5,791 nucleotides of DNA, from assembly GCA_036821485.1 (NCBI GenBank), contig DAISJM010000101.1:1-5791 (forward strand). The letters run 5' to 3'. This stretch comes from DAISJM01 sp036821485 (GTDB lineage: Bacteria > Verrucomicrobiota > Kiritimatiellia > CAIQIC01 > JAGNIJ01). The first letter of the stretch is position 1. Each line of letters begins with the position of its first letter. The position numbers and the translations under genes are program-made. Shown in pieces: positions 1-4,957 of the stretch. The notes under the pieces are model-generated. The model was not told where the DNA came from and made no database searches. It saw only the letters and a program-made list of their open reading frames with translations.

Positions 1-95
1 AGAGATTGGAGATTGGGTATTAGAGATTTGGATTTGTTTAGGATTTGAAGATTAGGGTTTAGAGTTTTTCCCCTTACAAACCATCGTCCATTCCA
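1..95. repeat. Intergenic repeat, copy 1 of the GATTGGA-type module (partner at 3032-3125)
   Basis: The first 32 bases are identical to 3032-3063. Similarity then continues at lower identity, with one single-base indel, to the shared end TTCCA (91-95 and 3121-3125). The first part reads as 7-base units (AGATTGG at 3-9 and 10-16, GTATTAG at 17-23, AGATTTG at 24-30). The second part has units such as TTAGGGT and TTTAGAG. Both copies are in the same orientation. The copy lies downstream of the minus-strand gene that ends at 188, beyond its terminator hairpin. It touches the window edge and may extend further left. No coding function is seen. Confidence 0.85.
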
Positions 96-123
96 CGCTG
101 GGTGGCCTTTGCAATCAGAAAGA

Positions 124-151
124 GCGCGCGCCGCCTTGCGGCGGCGCGCGC
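124..151 (-). terminator. Strong GC hairpin, probable terminator of the polyamine-binding protein gene
   Basis: A perfect 12-bp inverted repeat (124-135 against 140-151) surrounds a 4-base loop (TTGC on the plus strand). All stem pairs are G:C. It sits 37 bases past the stop codon of the minus-strand gene ending at 188. On the minus strand the stem is followed by TCTTTCTG, a short, imperfect T-rich run, so intrinsic termination is likely but not textbook. Similar short sequences (AAACCATC..CCATTCC) at 78-95 and 154-170 flank it. Confidence 0.65.
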
Positions 152-187
152 GAAACCATCAGCCATTCCCCATCGCTCCTCGCGGAG

Positions 188-1246
188 CTACTCCACCGGG
201 GCGGCTTTGATCTCGTCCCAGATCTTGATGTACTTGGCGTTGTCTTCGCCGAGGTCGAGGTTCACTTCGCCGCGGGCTTTGACTTCGGGCGGGAGAAGGA
301 TGGCCGGGTTATTGCGGGTTGCTTCCGGCAGGAGTGCGTAGCTGTCTTTGTTCGGGCAGAGGTATTGGGTGAAGCCGGTGTTCTCCGCAGCGACGGCGGG
401 ATCGAGCATGAAGTTGATCCACTTGTGCGCCAGTTCAACCTGCGGTGCGCCTTTCAGGATGACCATGCAATCGCACGTGGTGACGAAGCCTTCCTGCGGC
501 AGGAAGATGCCGATGTCGGGATTCTCGGCCTGGATTTGGAGCAGGTCGCCGAGGTAGCCATGGACGAGCAGGAATTCGCCGCCGGCGAGGCCGGACTTGT
601 ACTGCTCGTTTTCGAACTTCGCCAGATTCTTGCGCCAGCGGATGACCTGGTCGCGCGCGGCTTCGAGTTCCCGTTCATCCTTGGTGTTGGAACTGAAGCC
701 GAGGAAGTGCAGCGCTGCATCGATTGTTTCGCGCATGTCGTCGAGCATGGTCATGCGGCCGGCGAGATCAGTGCGGTCGAACATGGACCACGAGGGAACG
801 ACATCCTTGACCTTGCTCTTGAGGTAGCCGACGCCGGTGCAGGAGACGGTGTAGGGCACGCAGTGATCCACTTCGGGGTCGAGCGAGACCTTGAACGATG
901 ACGGGTCAAGGTGCACGAGGTTGGGAAGAAGGTCGTGATTCAGTTTCTGCAGCATGCCCTGCTGGCTCATGAGCTGGACCATGTAGCTGCTGGGGTAGGC
1001 AATGTCGTAACCGGTGGCGCCCAGTTTCAGCTTCGCATACATCGCCTCGTTGGAGTCGTAGGTGTCGAGGACGACCTTGCAGTTGTTCTCCTGCTCGAAG
1101 CGGGTGATCAGTTCCGGCTTGATGTAGTCCACCCAGTTGTAGAGGTGCAGCACGGGGACCGGCTTGGAGCAACCCGAGCTTAATACGACGAGGGACGTGA
1201 GGATGACTGCGAGCAGACCCAGCGACAGATGTTTCCAGAATTGCAT
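188..1246 (-). CDS. potD: PotD/PotF-type polyamine ABC transporter substrate-binding lipoprotein
   Basis: 352-residue extracytoplasmic solute-binding protein that would capture spermidine or putrescine and deliver it to a PotABC-type ABC importer. Residues 1-25 form a signal peptide with a lipobox-like LSSGC, giving lipid-modified C26. The mature protein opens with the family hallmark LYNWVDYI (34-42), then TYDSNEAMYAKLK (62-74), YPSSY (84-88), DDMRE (169-173) and PQEG (250-253). By comparison with remembered PotD/PotF structures, W38, D40, Y41, S86, Y88, D170, E173, D234 and D259 fall at ligand-contact positions. One aromatic wall Trp is Tyr (Y231), and the Trp/Phe two residues before D259 is Thr (T257). 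Length is normal for the family. The start at 1246 is chosen because AAGGAGG lies 11 bases upstream; the in-frame ATGs at 1297 and 1267 would place that site inside the gene or leave the signal peptide with an acidic N-terminal extension. No potA, potB or potC is in the window, so partners are elsewhere or further left. Confidence 0.92.
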   Translation of the reverse strand: MQFWKHLSLGLLAVILTSLVVLSSGCSKPVPVLHLYNWVDYIKPELITRFEQENNCKVVLDTYDSNEAMYAKLKLGATGYDIAYPSSYMVQLMSQQGMLQKLNHDLLPNLVHLDPSSFKVSLDPEVDHCVPYTVSCTGVGYLKSKVKDVVPSWSMFDRTDLAGRMTMLDDMRETIDAALHFLGFSSNTKDERELEAARDQVIRWRKNLAKFENEQYKSGLAGGEFLLVHGYLGDLLQIQAENPDIGIFLPQEGFVTTCDCMVILKGAPQVELAHKWINFMLDPAVAAENTGFTQYLCPNKDSYALLPEATRNNPAILLPPEVKARGEVNLDLGEDNAKYIKIWDEIKAAPVE

Positions 1247-1257
1247 TGGTGATTCGT

Positions 1258-1264
1258 CCTCCTT
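1258..1264 (-). promoter_or_regulatory. Shine-Dalgarno site that fixes the potD start
   Basis: AAGGAGG on the minus strand, 11 bases before the ATG at 1246. It is the only strong ribosome-binding site near the several in-frame ATGs and favours the 352-residue form. No convincing sigma-70 promoter was found upstream, where the sequence is C-rich on the coding strand. Confidence 0.75.
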
Positions 1265-1298
1265 CATGACGGTGAACAATGTGGGTGATTTGTACACC

Positions 1299-1335
1299 GG
1301 GGCGGGGGGAGGGGGGAAGAGAAACCTGAGGGGGG
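1299..1335 (+). other. G-run tract with G-quadruplex potential, upstream of potD
   Basis: Four G runs occur on the plus strand: 1299-1302 (4), 1304-1309 (6), 1311-1316 (6) and 1330-1335 (6). The first three are separated by single bases and the last by 13 bases. The coding strand of the minus-strand potD is the C-rich one, so the G-rich strand is its template. The tract begins 53 bases upstream of the potD start codon, where the promoter or leader should be. Formation of a quadruplex is inference. Confidence 0.45.
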
Positions 1336-1342
1336 AGATTCG

Positions 1343-1398
1343 TTATTGGTTATTGGGAAGAGGAGAAGATTCTTAACCACTGATGGACACTAATTGGG
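1343..1398. repeat. Degenerate repeat modules at the left edge of the 1300-1840 spacer
   Basis: Two perfect tandem copies of TTATTGG (1343-1349 and 1350-1356) match the TTATTGG/TTATTCG series at 1764-1777. They are followed by CTTAACCACTGATGGACAC from 1372, a diverged form of the CTTAACCGCGAATTAACAC module seen at 1484 and 2710. No gene is supported here. Confidence 0.6.
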
Positions 1399-1460
1399 AA
1401 GGGGCAGAGGGACAAAGGCACAAAGGCAGAGAGGGAAATGACCAAGTGCCAATGACCAAT
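1397..1460. repeat. 64-bp repeat module, copy 1 (partner 2957-3020)
   Basis: 62 of 64 bases match 2957-3020 in the same orientation, counted by eye. It contains a tandem CAAAGGCA doublet and ends with the element that reads TTGGTCA-TTGGCAC-TTGGTCA on the minus strand, a 7-base periodic unit. The same TTGGTCA element also closes the composite repeats at 1718-1739 and 2923-2944. Here the module precedes the large composite repeat, whereas the partner follows it. Confidence 0.88.
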
Positions 1461-1739
1461 GGGGAAGGGAGGAGGGGAAGGTTCTTAACCGCGAATTAAC
1501 ACGAATGGACGCGAATGGGAGGATGAGAGACCGGGTAAAGCAGAAAAGAACAGCCACGAAGAGGCGCAAGAAGCACAAGAGGGTGCCCATAGGTTGAGCG
1601 GATGAAGACGGGAAGGATTAACCGCGGATTTCGCTGATAGCGCGAATGGGGAGGGGAAGGGGCAGAGGCACAGAGAGTAGAGATTGGGGATTGGAGATTG
1701 GGAAGAGGGAGGGGAAATGACCAAGTGCCAATGACCAAT
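1458..1739. repeat. Composite mosaic repeat, copy 1 (partner 2683-2945)
   Basis: This shares the same ordered modules with 2683-2945. Module one is 1482-1519 against 2708-2745 (37/38 identical; TTAACCGCGAATTAACACG core). Module two is 1554-1589 against 2780-2815 (33/36; CCACGAAGAGGC core). Module three is 1659-1736 against 2867-2944 (76/78; heptamer GATTGGG region plus the TTGGTCA element). Sequence between modules differs in length and content. An extra diverged copy of module one sits at 1616-1651. Reading frames across it give low-complexity Pro/Ser/Leu-rich peptides and are not real genes. The block lies downstream of the minus-strand hydrolase gene. Confidence 0.88.
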
Positions 1740-1740
1740 G

Positions 1741-1821
1741 GGAGTGGCAAAGGCGGAGGGGAGTTATTGGTTATTCGCTATTGGAGATTGGGGGAGAGAC
1801 GGAGTTGGAGATTGGGAAACC
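1741..1821 (+). repeat. About 80-bp module, copy 1 of an inverted pair (partner 4799-4877)
   Basis: It matches the reverse complement of 4799-4877, including an identical 18-base block (1742-1759 against 4859-4876) and an identical 14-base block GGTTATTCGCTATT. The centre is four tandem heptamers: TTATTGG (1764), TTATTCG (1771), CTATTGG (1778) and AGATTGG (1785). It begins 19 bases past the hydrolase stop codon. Relative to transcription it has the same orientation there as the partner has behind the symporter gene. Confidence 0.85.
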
Positions 1822-1839
1822 TTAGCTCCTCTTCATTCT

Positions 1840-2628
1840 TCACTTCGGGCTGAAGATTTCGGCGAAGAAGTCTTTCATGGCCTGCCATGAGCGGCGGTCG
1901 GCTGCGGCGTTGTAGGCTGCGCCTTTGGAGGGGTCGTTTCCTGCGCCGGGGTCGGTGAAGGCATGGACAGAGCCGCCATAGCTGATGAACTGCCAATCGA
2001 CGTGGGCATCGCGCATTTCCTTCTGGAACGCTTCGACCTGTGCGGGCGGCGCGTAGGGGTCATCCGCGCCTTGAAGCGCGAGTACCTTTCCCTGGATGTG
2101 TGAAGCGTCTTCGGGGTGGGGCGTGTCCAAGCTGCCGTGGAAGCTGACCGTGCCGGCAATGGGTGCGCCGCTGCGTGCCAATTCGAGTGCGACCATGCCG
2201 CCGAAGCAGTAGCCGATCACGGCGATGGGTTGATCTGCTGTAAGCGGGTTGGATTCAAGCACGCCGAGTCCGACGGCTGCGCGTGTGCGGGTCAGTGCCC
2301 GATCGTTCTTGAAGATGCCGGCCAGTTTGCCAGCCTCCTCGGCTGTTTCAGGACGGACGCCCTTTCCATACATATCGATGGCGAAGGCGACATATCCAAG
2401 TTGTGCCAATTCGCGCGCCCGCCGCATTTCATAGTCGCCCAAGCCCTTCCACTGGTGCACGACCAGGACGCCGGGTCGCGGGCCCTGCATGGCGTTGTCC
2501 CATGCCAGGAATCCTTCGAGCTGAACGTTGCCGTCCTGGTAGTTCACAATCTGGGTCTGAATTTCGGCCCACGATGTGGAGGCAATCACCGCAATCGCTG
2601 CGAGTCCGATCAGCAAGGCTTGTTTCAT
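1840..2628 (-). CDS. Secreted dienelactone-hydrolase-family alpha/beta hydrolase
   Basis: 262 residues, a usual length for exported members of this family. Residues 1-21 form a Sec signal peptide ending SWA, so the enzyme probably acts in the periplasm. The alpha/beta-hydrolase core follows: strand and oxyanion-side motif GVLVVHQWKGL (53-63), FAIDMYGKG (82-90), nucleophile elbow GYCFGG (139-144) with C141, GADDPYAP (187-194) with catalytic D190, and GGSVHAFTDP (218-227) with H222, completing a Cys-Asp-His triad. Family members commonly have Glu where Q59 stands (HEWWG-like motif); that Glu helps control the cysteine in characterised dienelactone hydrolase. The classical reaction opens lactone rings of chloroaromatic breakdown products, but no such pathway is nearby, so the substrate is unknown. 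The start is supported by GGAG seven bases before the ATG. Repeat blocks flank the gene on both sides. Terminator not evident. Confidence 0.92.
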   Translation of the reverse strand: MKQALLIGLAAIAVIASTSWAEIQTQIVNYQDGNVQLEGFLAWDNAMQGPRPGVLVVHQWKGLGDYEMRRARELAQLGYVAFAIDMYGKGVRPETAEEAGKLAGIFKNDRALTRTRAAVGLGVLESNPLTADQPIAVIGYCFGGMVALELARSGAPIAGTVSFHGSLDTPHPEDASHIQGKVLALQGADDPYAPPAQVEAFQKEMRDAHVDWQFISYGGSVHAFTDPGAGNDPSKGAAYNAAADRRSWQAMKDFFAEIFSPK

Positions 2629-2656
2629 GGCGTATCTCCCGCGTTGTCCTGAGGGT

Positions 2657-2684
2657 AACGTACATCGGTTTTGGCGAAGCTCAA
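2657..2684 (-). promoter_or_regulatory. Candidate sigma-70 promoter for the hydrolase gene
   Basis: On the minus strand, TTGAGC (2684-2679), a 16-base spacer, then TACGTT (2662-2657), which keeps the first two and last T/A/T bases of a -10 box. Transcription would begin near 2650 and leave a leader of about 20 bases containing the GGAG ribosome site. The -35 box touches the edge of the composite repeat that starts at 2683. Match quality is moderate. Confidence 0.35.
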
Positions 2685-2945
2685 ATGGGGAAGGGAAGAG
2701 GGGAGGATTCTTAACCGCGAATTAACACGAATGGATGCGAATGGGGACGGGAAGTGGCAAAGTGGCAGACGGGCAGAGGCCACGAAGAGGCACAAGCATC
2801 ACAAGAGGGTGCCCACAGATTGACACGGATGAAGCAGATGGGGACGGGAAGCGGCAGAGTGGCAGAGGGGCAGAGGCACAGAGAGTAGAGATTGGGGATT
2901 GGAGATTGGGAAGAGGGAGAGGAAATGACCAAGCGCCAATGACCC
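2683..2945. repeat. Composite mosaic repeat, copy 2 (partner 1458-1739)
   Basis: Direct-orientation copy of the composite block, with the three conserved modules at 2708-2745, 2780-2815 and 2867-2944. The spacers carry GGCAGAGTGGCAGAGGGGCA-like G/A-rich fillers not found at the same places in copy 1. It sits immediately upstream of the hydrolase gene, so the two copies bracket that gene. The plus strand is strongly purine-rich throughout. Confidence 0.88.
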
Positions 2946-2956
2946 AGGGGGACGGG

Positions 2957-3020
2957 GGAAGGGGCAGAGGGGCAAAGGCACAAAGGCAGAGAGGGAAATG
3001 ACCAAGCGCCAATGACCAAT
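2957..3020. repeat. 64-bp repeat module, copy 2 (partner 1397-1460)
   Basis: 62 of 64 bases match 1397-1460. It contains the CAAAGGCA doublet and the minus-strand TTGGTCA-TTGGCAC-TTGGTCA element. It follows the composite block here rather than preceding it, showing that modules have been shuffled. Confidence 0.88.
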
Positions 3021-3031
3021 CGGGGACGGGG

Positions 3032-3125
3032 AGAGATTGGAGATTGGGTATTAGAGATTTGGAGTTGTTCAGGGTTTAGAGGTTGGGGTTTGGAGCTTCC
3101 TCCCCACAAGCCGTCGCCGATTCCA
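3032..3125. repeat. GATTGGA-type repeat module, copy 2 (partner 1-95)
   Basis: Bases 3032-3063 are identical to 1-32, and the remainder is a diverged but alignable copy ending at TTCCA (3121-3125). The 7-base units AGATTGG, AGATTGG, GTATTAG and AGATTTG are preserved. This is the right-hand limit of the repeat zone in the divergent intergenic region; unique sequence follows. Confidence 0.85.
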
Positions 3126-3168
3126 TATCTCCTCTCCTGAAAATACTGCAAACTTTGCGCTTGATTTG

Positions 3169-3198
3169 GTGGCGTTCTAGTGGCGTACTAGGTGCCAC
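3169..3198. promoter_or_regulatory. Operator-like dyad and 11-bp tandem repeat upstream of the symporter
   Basis: Two adjacent 11-base copies, TGGCGTTCTAG (3170-3180) and TGGCGTACTAG (3181-3191), differ at one base. The same stretch forms an interrupted dyad: GTGGC..CTAG (3169-3180) against CTAG..GCCAC (3188-3198). It lies in unique sequence about 130-155 bases before the symporter start and upstream of its promoter candidate. That position would suit an activator or repressor site. No regulator gene is in the window, so the role is inference. Confidence 0.4.
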
Positions 3199-3242
3199 GC
3201 GGTTTTGGTCCCCTTTTTCCGTATGTCCTGATCGTATCCGCG

Positions 3243-3271
3243 TTGAGATTCGACCCTTTTTCAGATATGGG
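3243..3271 (+). promoter_or_regulatory. Candidate sigma-70 promoter for the symporter gene
   Basis: TTGAGA (3243-3248), a 17-base spacer, then TATGGG (3266-3271). The -35 box matches consensus at 5 of 6 positions and the -10 box at 3 of 6. Transcription would begin near 3278, leaving a leader of roughly 45 bases. Confidence 0.4.
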
Positions 3272-3324
3272 TGTCCGGGCGCGCAGCAGCCCGCAGCCGC
3301 AATGATGAAGAGAATGGAGCAGCC

Positions 3325-4752
3325 ATGAGCGAGAAGCACTACGCAACCAGCCCCGAGGACCGCATCTCGTTCTCCCAGAAGTTTTCCTATGGTCTCGGCA
3401 TGTTGGCCAACAATGTCCAGGCCGCCGCCGTCGGCGCGATGCAGGTCATCCTCAACCTTGGCCTGCAGATGAATCCGGTGCTCGTCGGTTGGCTCGGTGC
3501 CATACCGCGTTTGTTCGATGCGCTCTCCGATCCGGTCATGGGCTACGTTTCCGACAACACGCGGTCCAAGTATGGCCGCCGCCGTCCGTACATCTTCTTC
3601 GGTGCCATCGCGTCGGGCATCATGTTCGCCCTCATGTGGCAGCTCTACCCGGGCCACAGCCAGAAGTTCTACTTCCTGCTCTTCATGCTGACGTCCAACA
3701 TCTTCTTCGTAGCCTACACGATCTATGCGACGCCCCTCATTGCGCTCGGCTATGAAATGACGGCCGACTATCATGAGCGGACCCGCCTGTTGGGATTCAG
3801 CAATATCATGGGCCAGATTGCATGGCTGGCGTGCCCGGGCTTCTACAAGTTTGTGTGGAGCCCCAAGCTTTTCGATGGACCTGTGCAGGGCGCGCGCACG
3901 CTGGCTCTCATCATCGGCGTGGTTATCATCGTGCTGGGTGTCATGCCGGCGATCTTCACGAGGGAGCGGTTTGCCGGTCCTGCGAAGAGTCGCGAAGGCG
4001 TGTGGAACAACTTCAAGAAGTTCTTCAAGGGGTTCTTTGTCACCTGGCGGTCCCGGCCCTTCATCAAGCTTTGCGCGGCAACCTTCCTCGTTTTCAACGG
4101 CTATCAGCTCGGCGCCACCTATACCTTCTACAACATGCGGTACTACCTGTTCGGTGGGGATGCGACGAAGGCCTCGGATCTGAACATGTGGTTCGGCATC
4201 TTCAGTTCCCTCTGCACCTTTGCCATCATTGGGTTGACCACGTGGGTGTCCACGAAGATCGGGAAGCGCCGGACCTTCTTCATCATGACGTCCCTGTCCA
4301 TCCTCGGATTCGTGGTCAAGTGGTTCGCCTACAACCCCGCGCACCCGTACATGCTGCTCCTCTGCGCTCCGCTGGTCGCATGCGGAATCGGTTCTCTCTT
4401 TACCGTGGTGGGCGCGATGGTGGCCGACGTTTGCGATCTCGATGAACTTCAGACCGGTGAGCGCCGGGAAGGTATGTATGGCGCAATCTACTGGTGGATG
4501 GTCAAGGTCGGCATGGCTGCCGCGTCCCTGATTGCCGGCTACCTGCTGAGCGCGACTGGGTTCGACGTTGCACTCGAAGCTGCCCAGCCGGTCAAGACGC
4601 TGTTCCTCCTCCGTCTATTTGACTGTGGCATTCCGCTGCTCTGCGCTGCCATAGCCATCGTGACCGTGGCCACCTACGAAATCACCGAAGACCGTGCCCA
4701 TGAAATCCGTGCGGAACTCGAAAAGCGCCGTGGCAAGATAGCAACAGCGTAG
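3325..4752 (+). CDS. GPH-family (MelB-like) cation:glycoside symporter, MFS fold
   Basis: 475-residue inner-membrane transporter of the glycoside-pentoside-hexuronide:cation symporter family, with about twelve hydrophobic segments. The diagnostic loop DALSDPVMGYVSDNTRS (65-81) runs into GRRRP (84-88). D65 and D69 correspond to the MelB cation-site aspartates D55 and D59, so Na+ or H+ coupling is likely. The second hallmark is ADVCDLDELQTGERREG (367-383). KFSYGLG (19-25) aligns with the MelB start of helix I, but the sugar-binding MelB D19 is N30 here, and MelB D124 aligns with Ala in YTIYATP. A melibiose-type substrate is therefore not implied. The tail is charged and cytoplasmic. The ATG at 3325 is chosen for GGAG five bases upstream and because the family motif begins soon after; an in-frame ATG at 3271 would add an 18-residue polar extension and lacks a ribosome site. 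No glycosidase is adjacent to indicate the sugar. Confidence 0.93.
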   Translation: MSEKHYATSPEDRISFSQKFSYGLGMLANNVQAAAVGAMQVILNLGLQMNPVLVGWLGAIPRLFDALSDPVMGYVSDNTRSKYGRRRPYIFFGAIASGIMFALMWQLYPGHSQKFYFLLFMLTSNIFFVAYTIYATPLIALGYEMTADYHERTRLLGFSNIMGQIAWLACPGFYKFVWSPKLFDGPVQGARTLALIIGVVIIVLGVMPAIFTRERFAGPAKSREGVWNNFKKFFKGFFVTWRSRPFIKLCAATFLVFNGYQLGATYTFYNMRYYLFGGDATKASDLNMWFGIFSSLCTFAIIGLTTWVSTKIGKRRTFFIMTSLSILGFVVKWFAYNPAHPYMLLLCAPLVACGIGSLFTVVGAMVADVCDLDELQTGERREGMYGAIYWWMVKVGMAAASLIAGYLLSATGFDVALEAAQPVKTLFLLRLFDCGIPLLCAAIAIVTVATYEITEDRAHEIRAELEKRRGKIATA

Positions 4753-4798
4753 ACGAGTGAGCCGCAAGCCGAAGGGCGGGGTGTGGGAGATGGGGCAT

Positions 4799-4877
4799 GG
4801 TTCCCGATCCCCAACGCCGTCCTCTCCCCTAATCTCTAATAGCGAATAACCTGGCGCTCCTCCGCCTTTGCCACTCT
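4799..4877 (-). repeat. About 80-bp module, copy 2 of the inverted pair (partner 1741-1821)
   Basis: The reverse complement aligns with 1741-1821 from AGAGTGG to the final AACC, with two short indels and a handful of substitutions. It begins 46 bases past the symporter stop codon. The surrounding 4753-4798 and 4878-4895 show no gene or clear terminator. Its plus strand is pyrimidine-rich, opposite to every repeat left of the symporter, consistent with the inverted orientation. Confidence 0.83.
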
Positions 4878-4895
4878 ATAGCTTCCTCTGAGGGT

Positions 4896-4923
4896 TTGAC
4901 TCCGGACCCCGTTGCGGTACCTT
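4896..4923 (+). promoter_or_regulatory. Candidate sigma-70 promoter for the yceI gene
   Basis: TTGACT (4896-4901), a 16-base spacer, then TACCTT (4918-4923). The -35 matches consensus at 5 of 6 positions; the -10 retains the first two bases and the final T. The predicted leader is about 27 bases and includes the ribosome site. Confidence 0.4.
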
Positions 4924-4957
4924 TTGAGAAATACGGTATGGAGGGGGGTATAGAATC

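Noticed and set aside
40..68. Telomere-like TTTAGGG units
   Set aside because: Only one or two imperfect units occur within the broader 7-base periodic repeat; resemblance to plant telomeres is coincidental.
365..901. 178-codon plus-strand frame opposite potD
   Set aside because: It is a shadow of the PotD/PotF-type gene; no motif and no ribosome site.
2116..2652. 178-codon plus-strand frame opposite the hydrolase gene
   Set aside because: It is a shadow of the hydrolase, whose triad and signal peptide are clear on the other strand.
1458..2945. Insertion sequence or composite transposon around the hydrolase
   Set aside because: There is no transposase, no terminal inverted repeats on the composite copies and no clear target-site duplication; recombination between repeats explains the layout better.
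1397..3125. CRISPR array
   Set aside because: The repeats differ in length and order, and there is no regular repeat-spacer alternation or cas gene.
2711..3151. 146-codon minus-strand frame with Pro/Ser/Leu/Cys-rich product, and similar frames at 1390-1750
   Set aside because: They are translations of the intergenic repeats. All three frames are open because stop codons are scarce in the pyrimidine-rich strand, and the products are low-complexity and lack ribosome sites.
3302..3328. Eight-codon frame whose stop overlaps the symporter start (ATGA), a possible leader peptide
   Set aside because: No ribosome site precedes it and the peptide is unremarkable; the overlap can arise by chance.
3076..4344. 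422-codon open frame on the minus strand antisense to the symporter
   Set aside because: It is antisense to a clear family member, has a charged, low-information composition typical of the complement of a membrane protein gene, runs into repeat DNA at its 3' end, and shows no recognisable domain.
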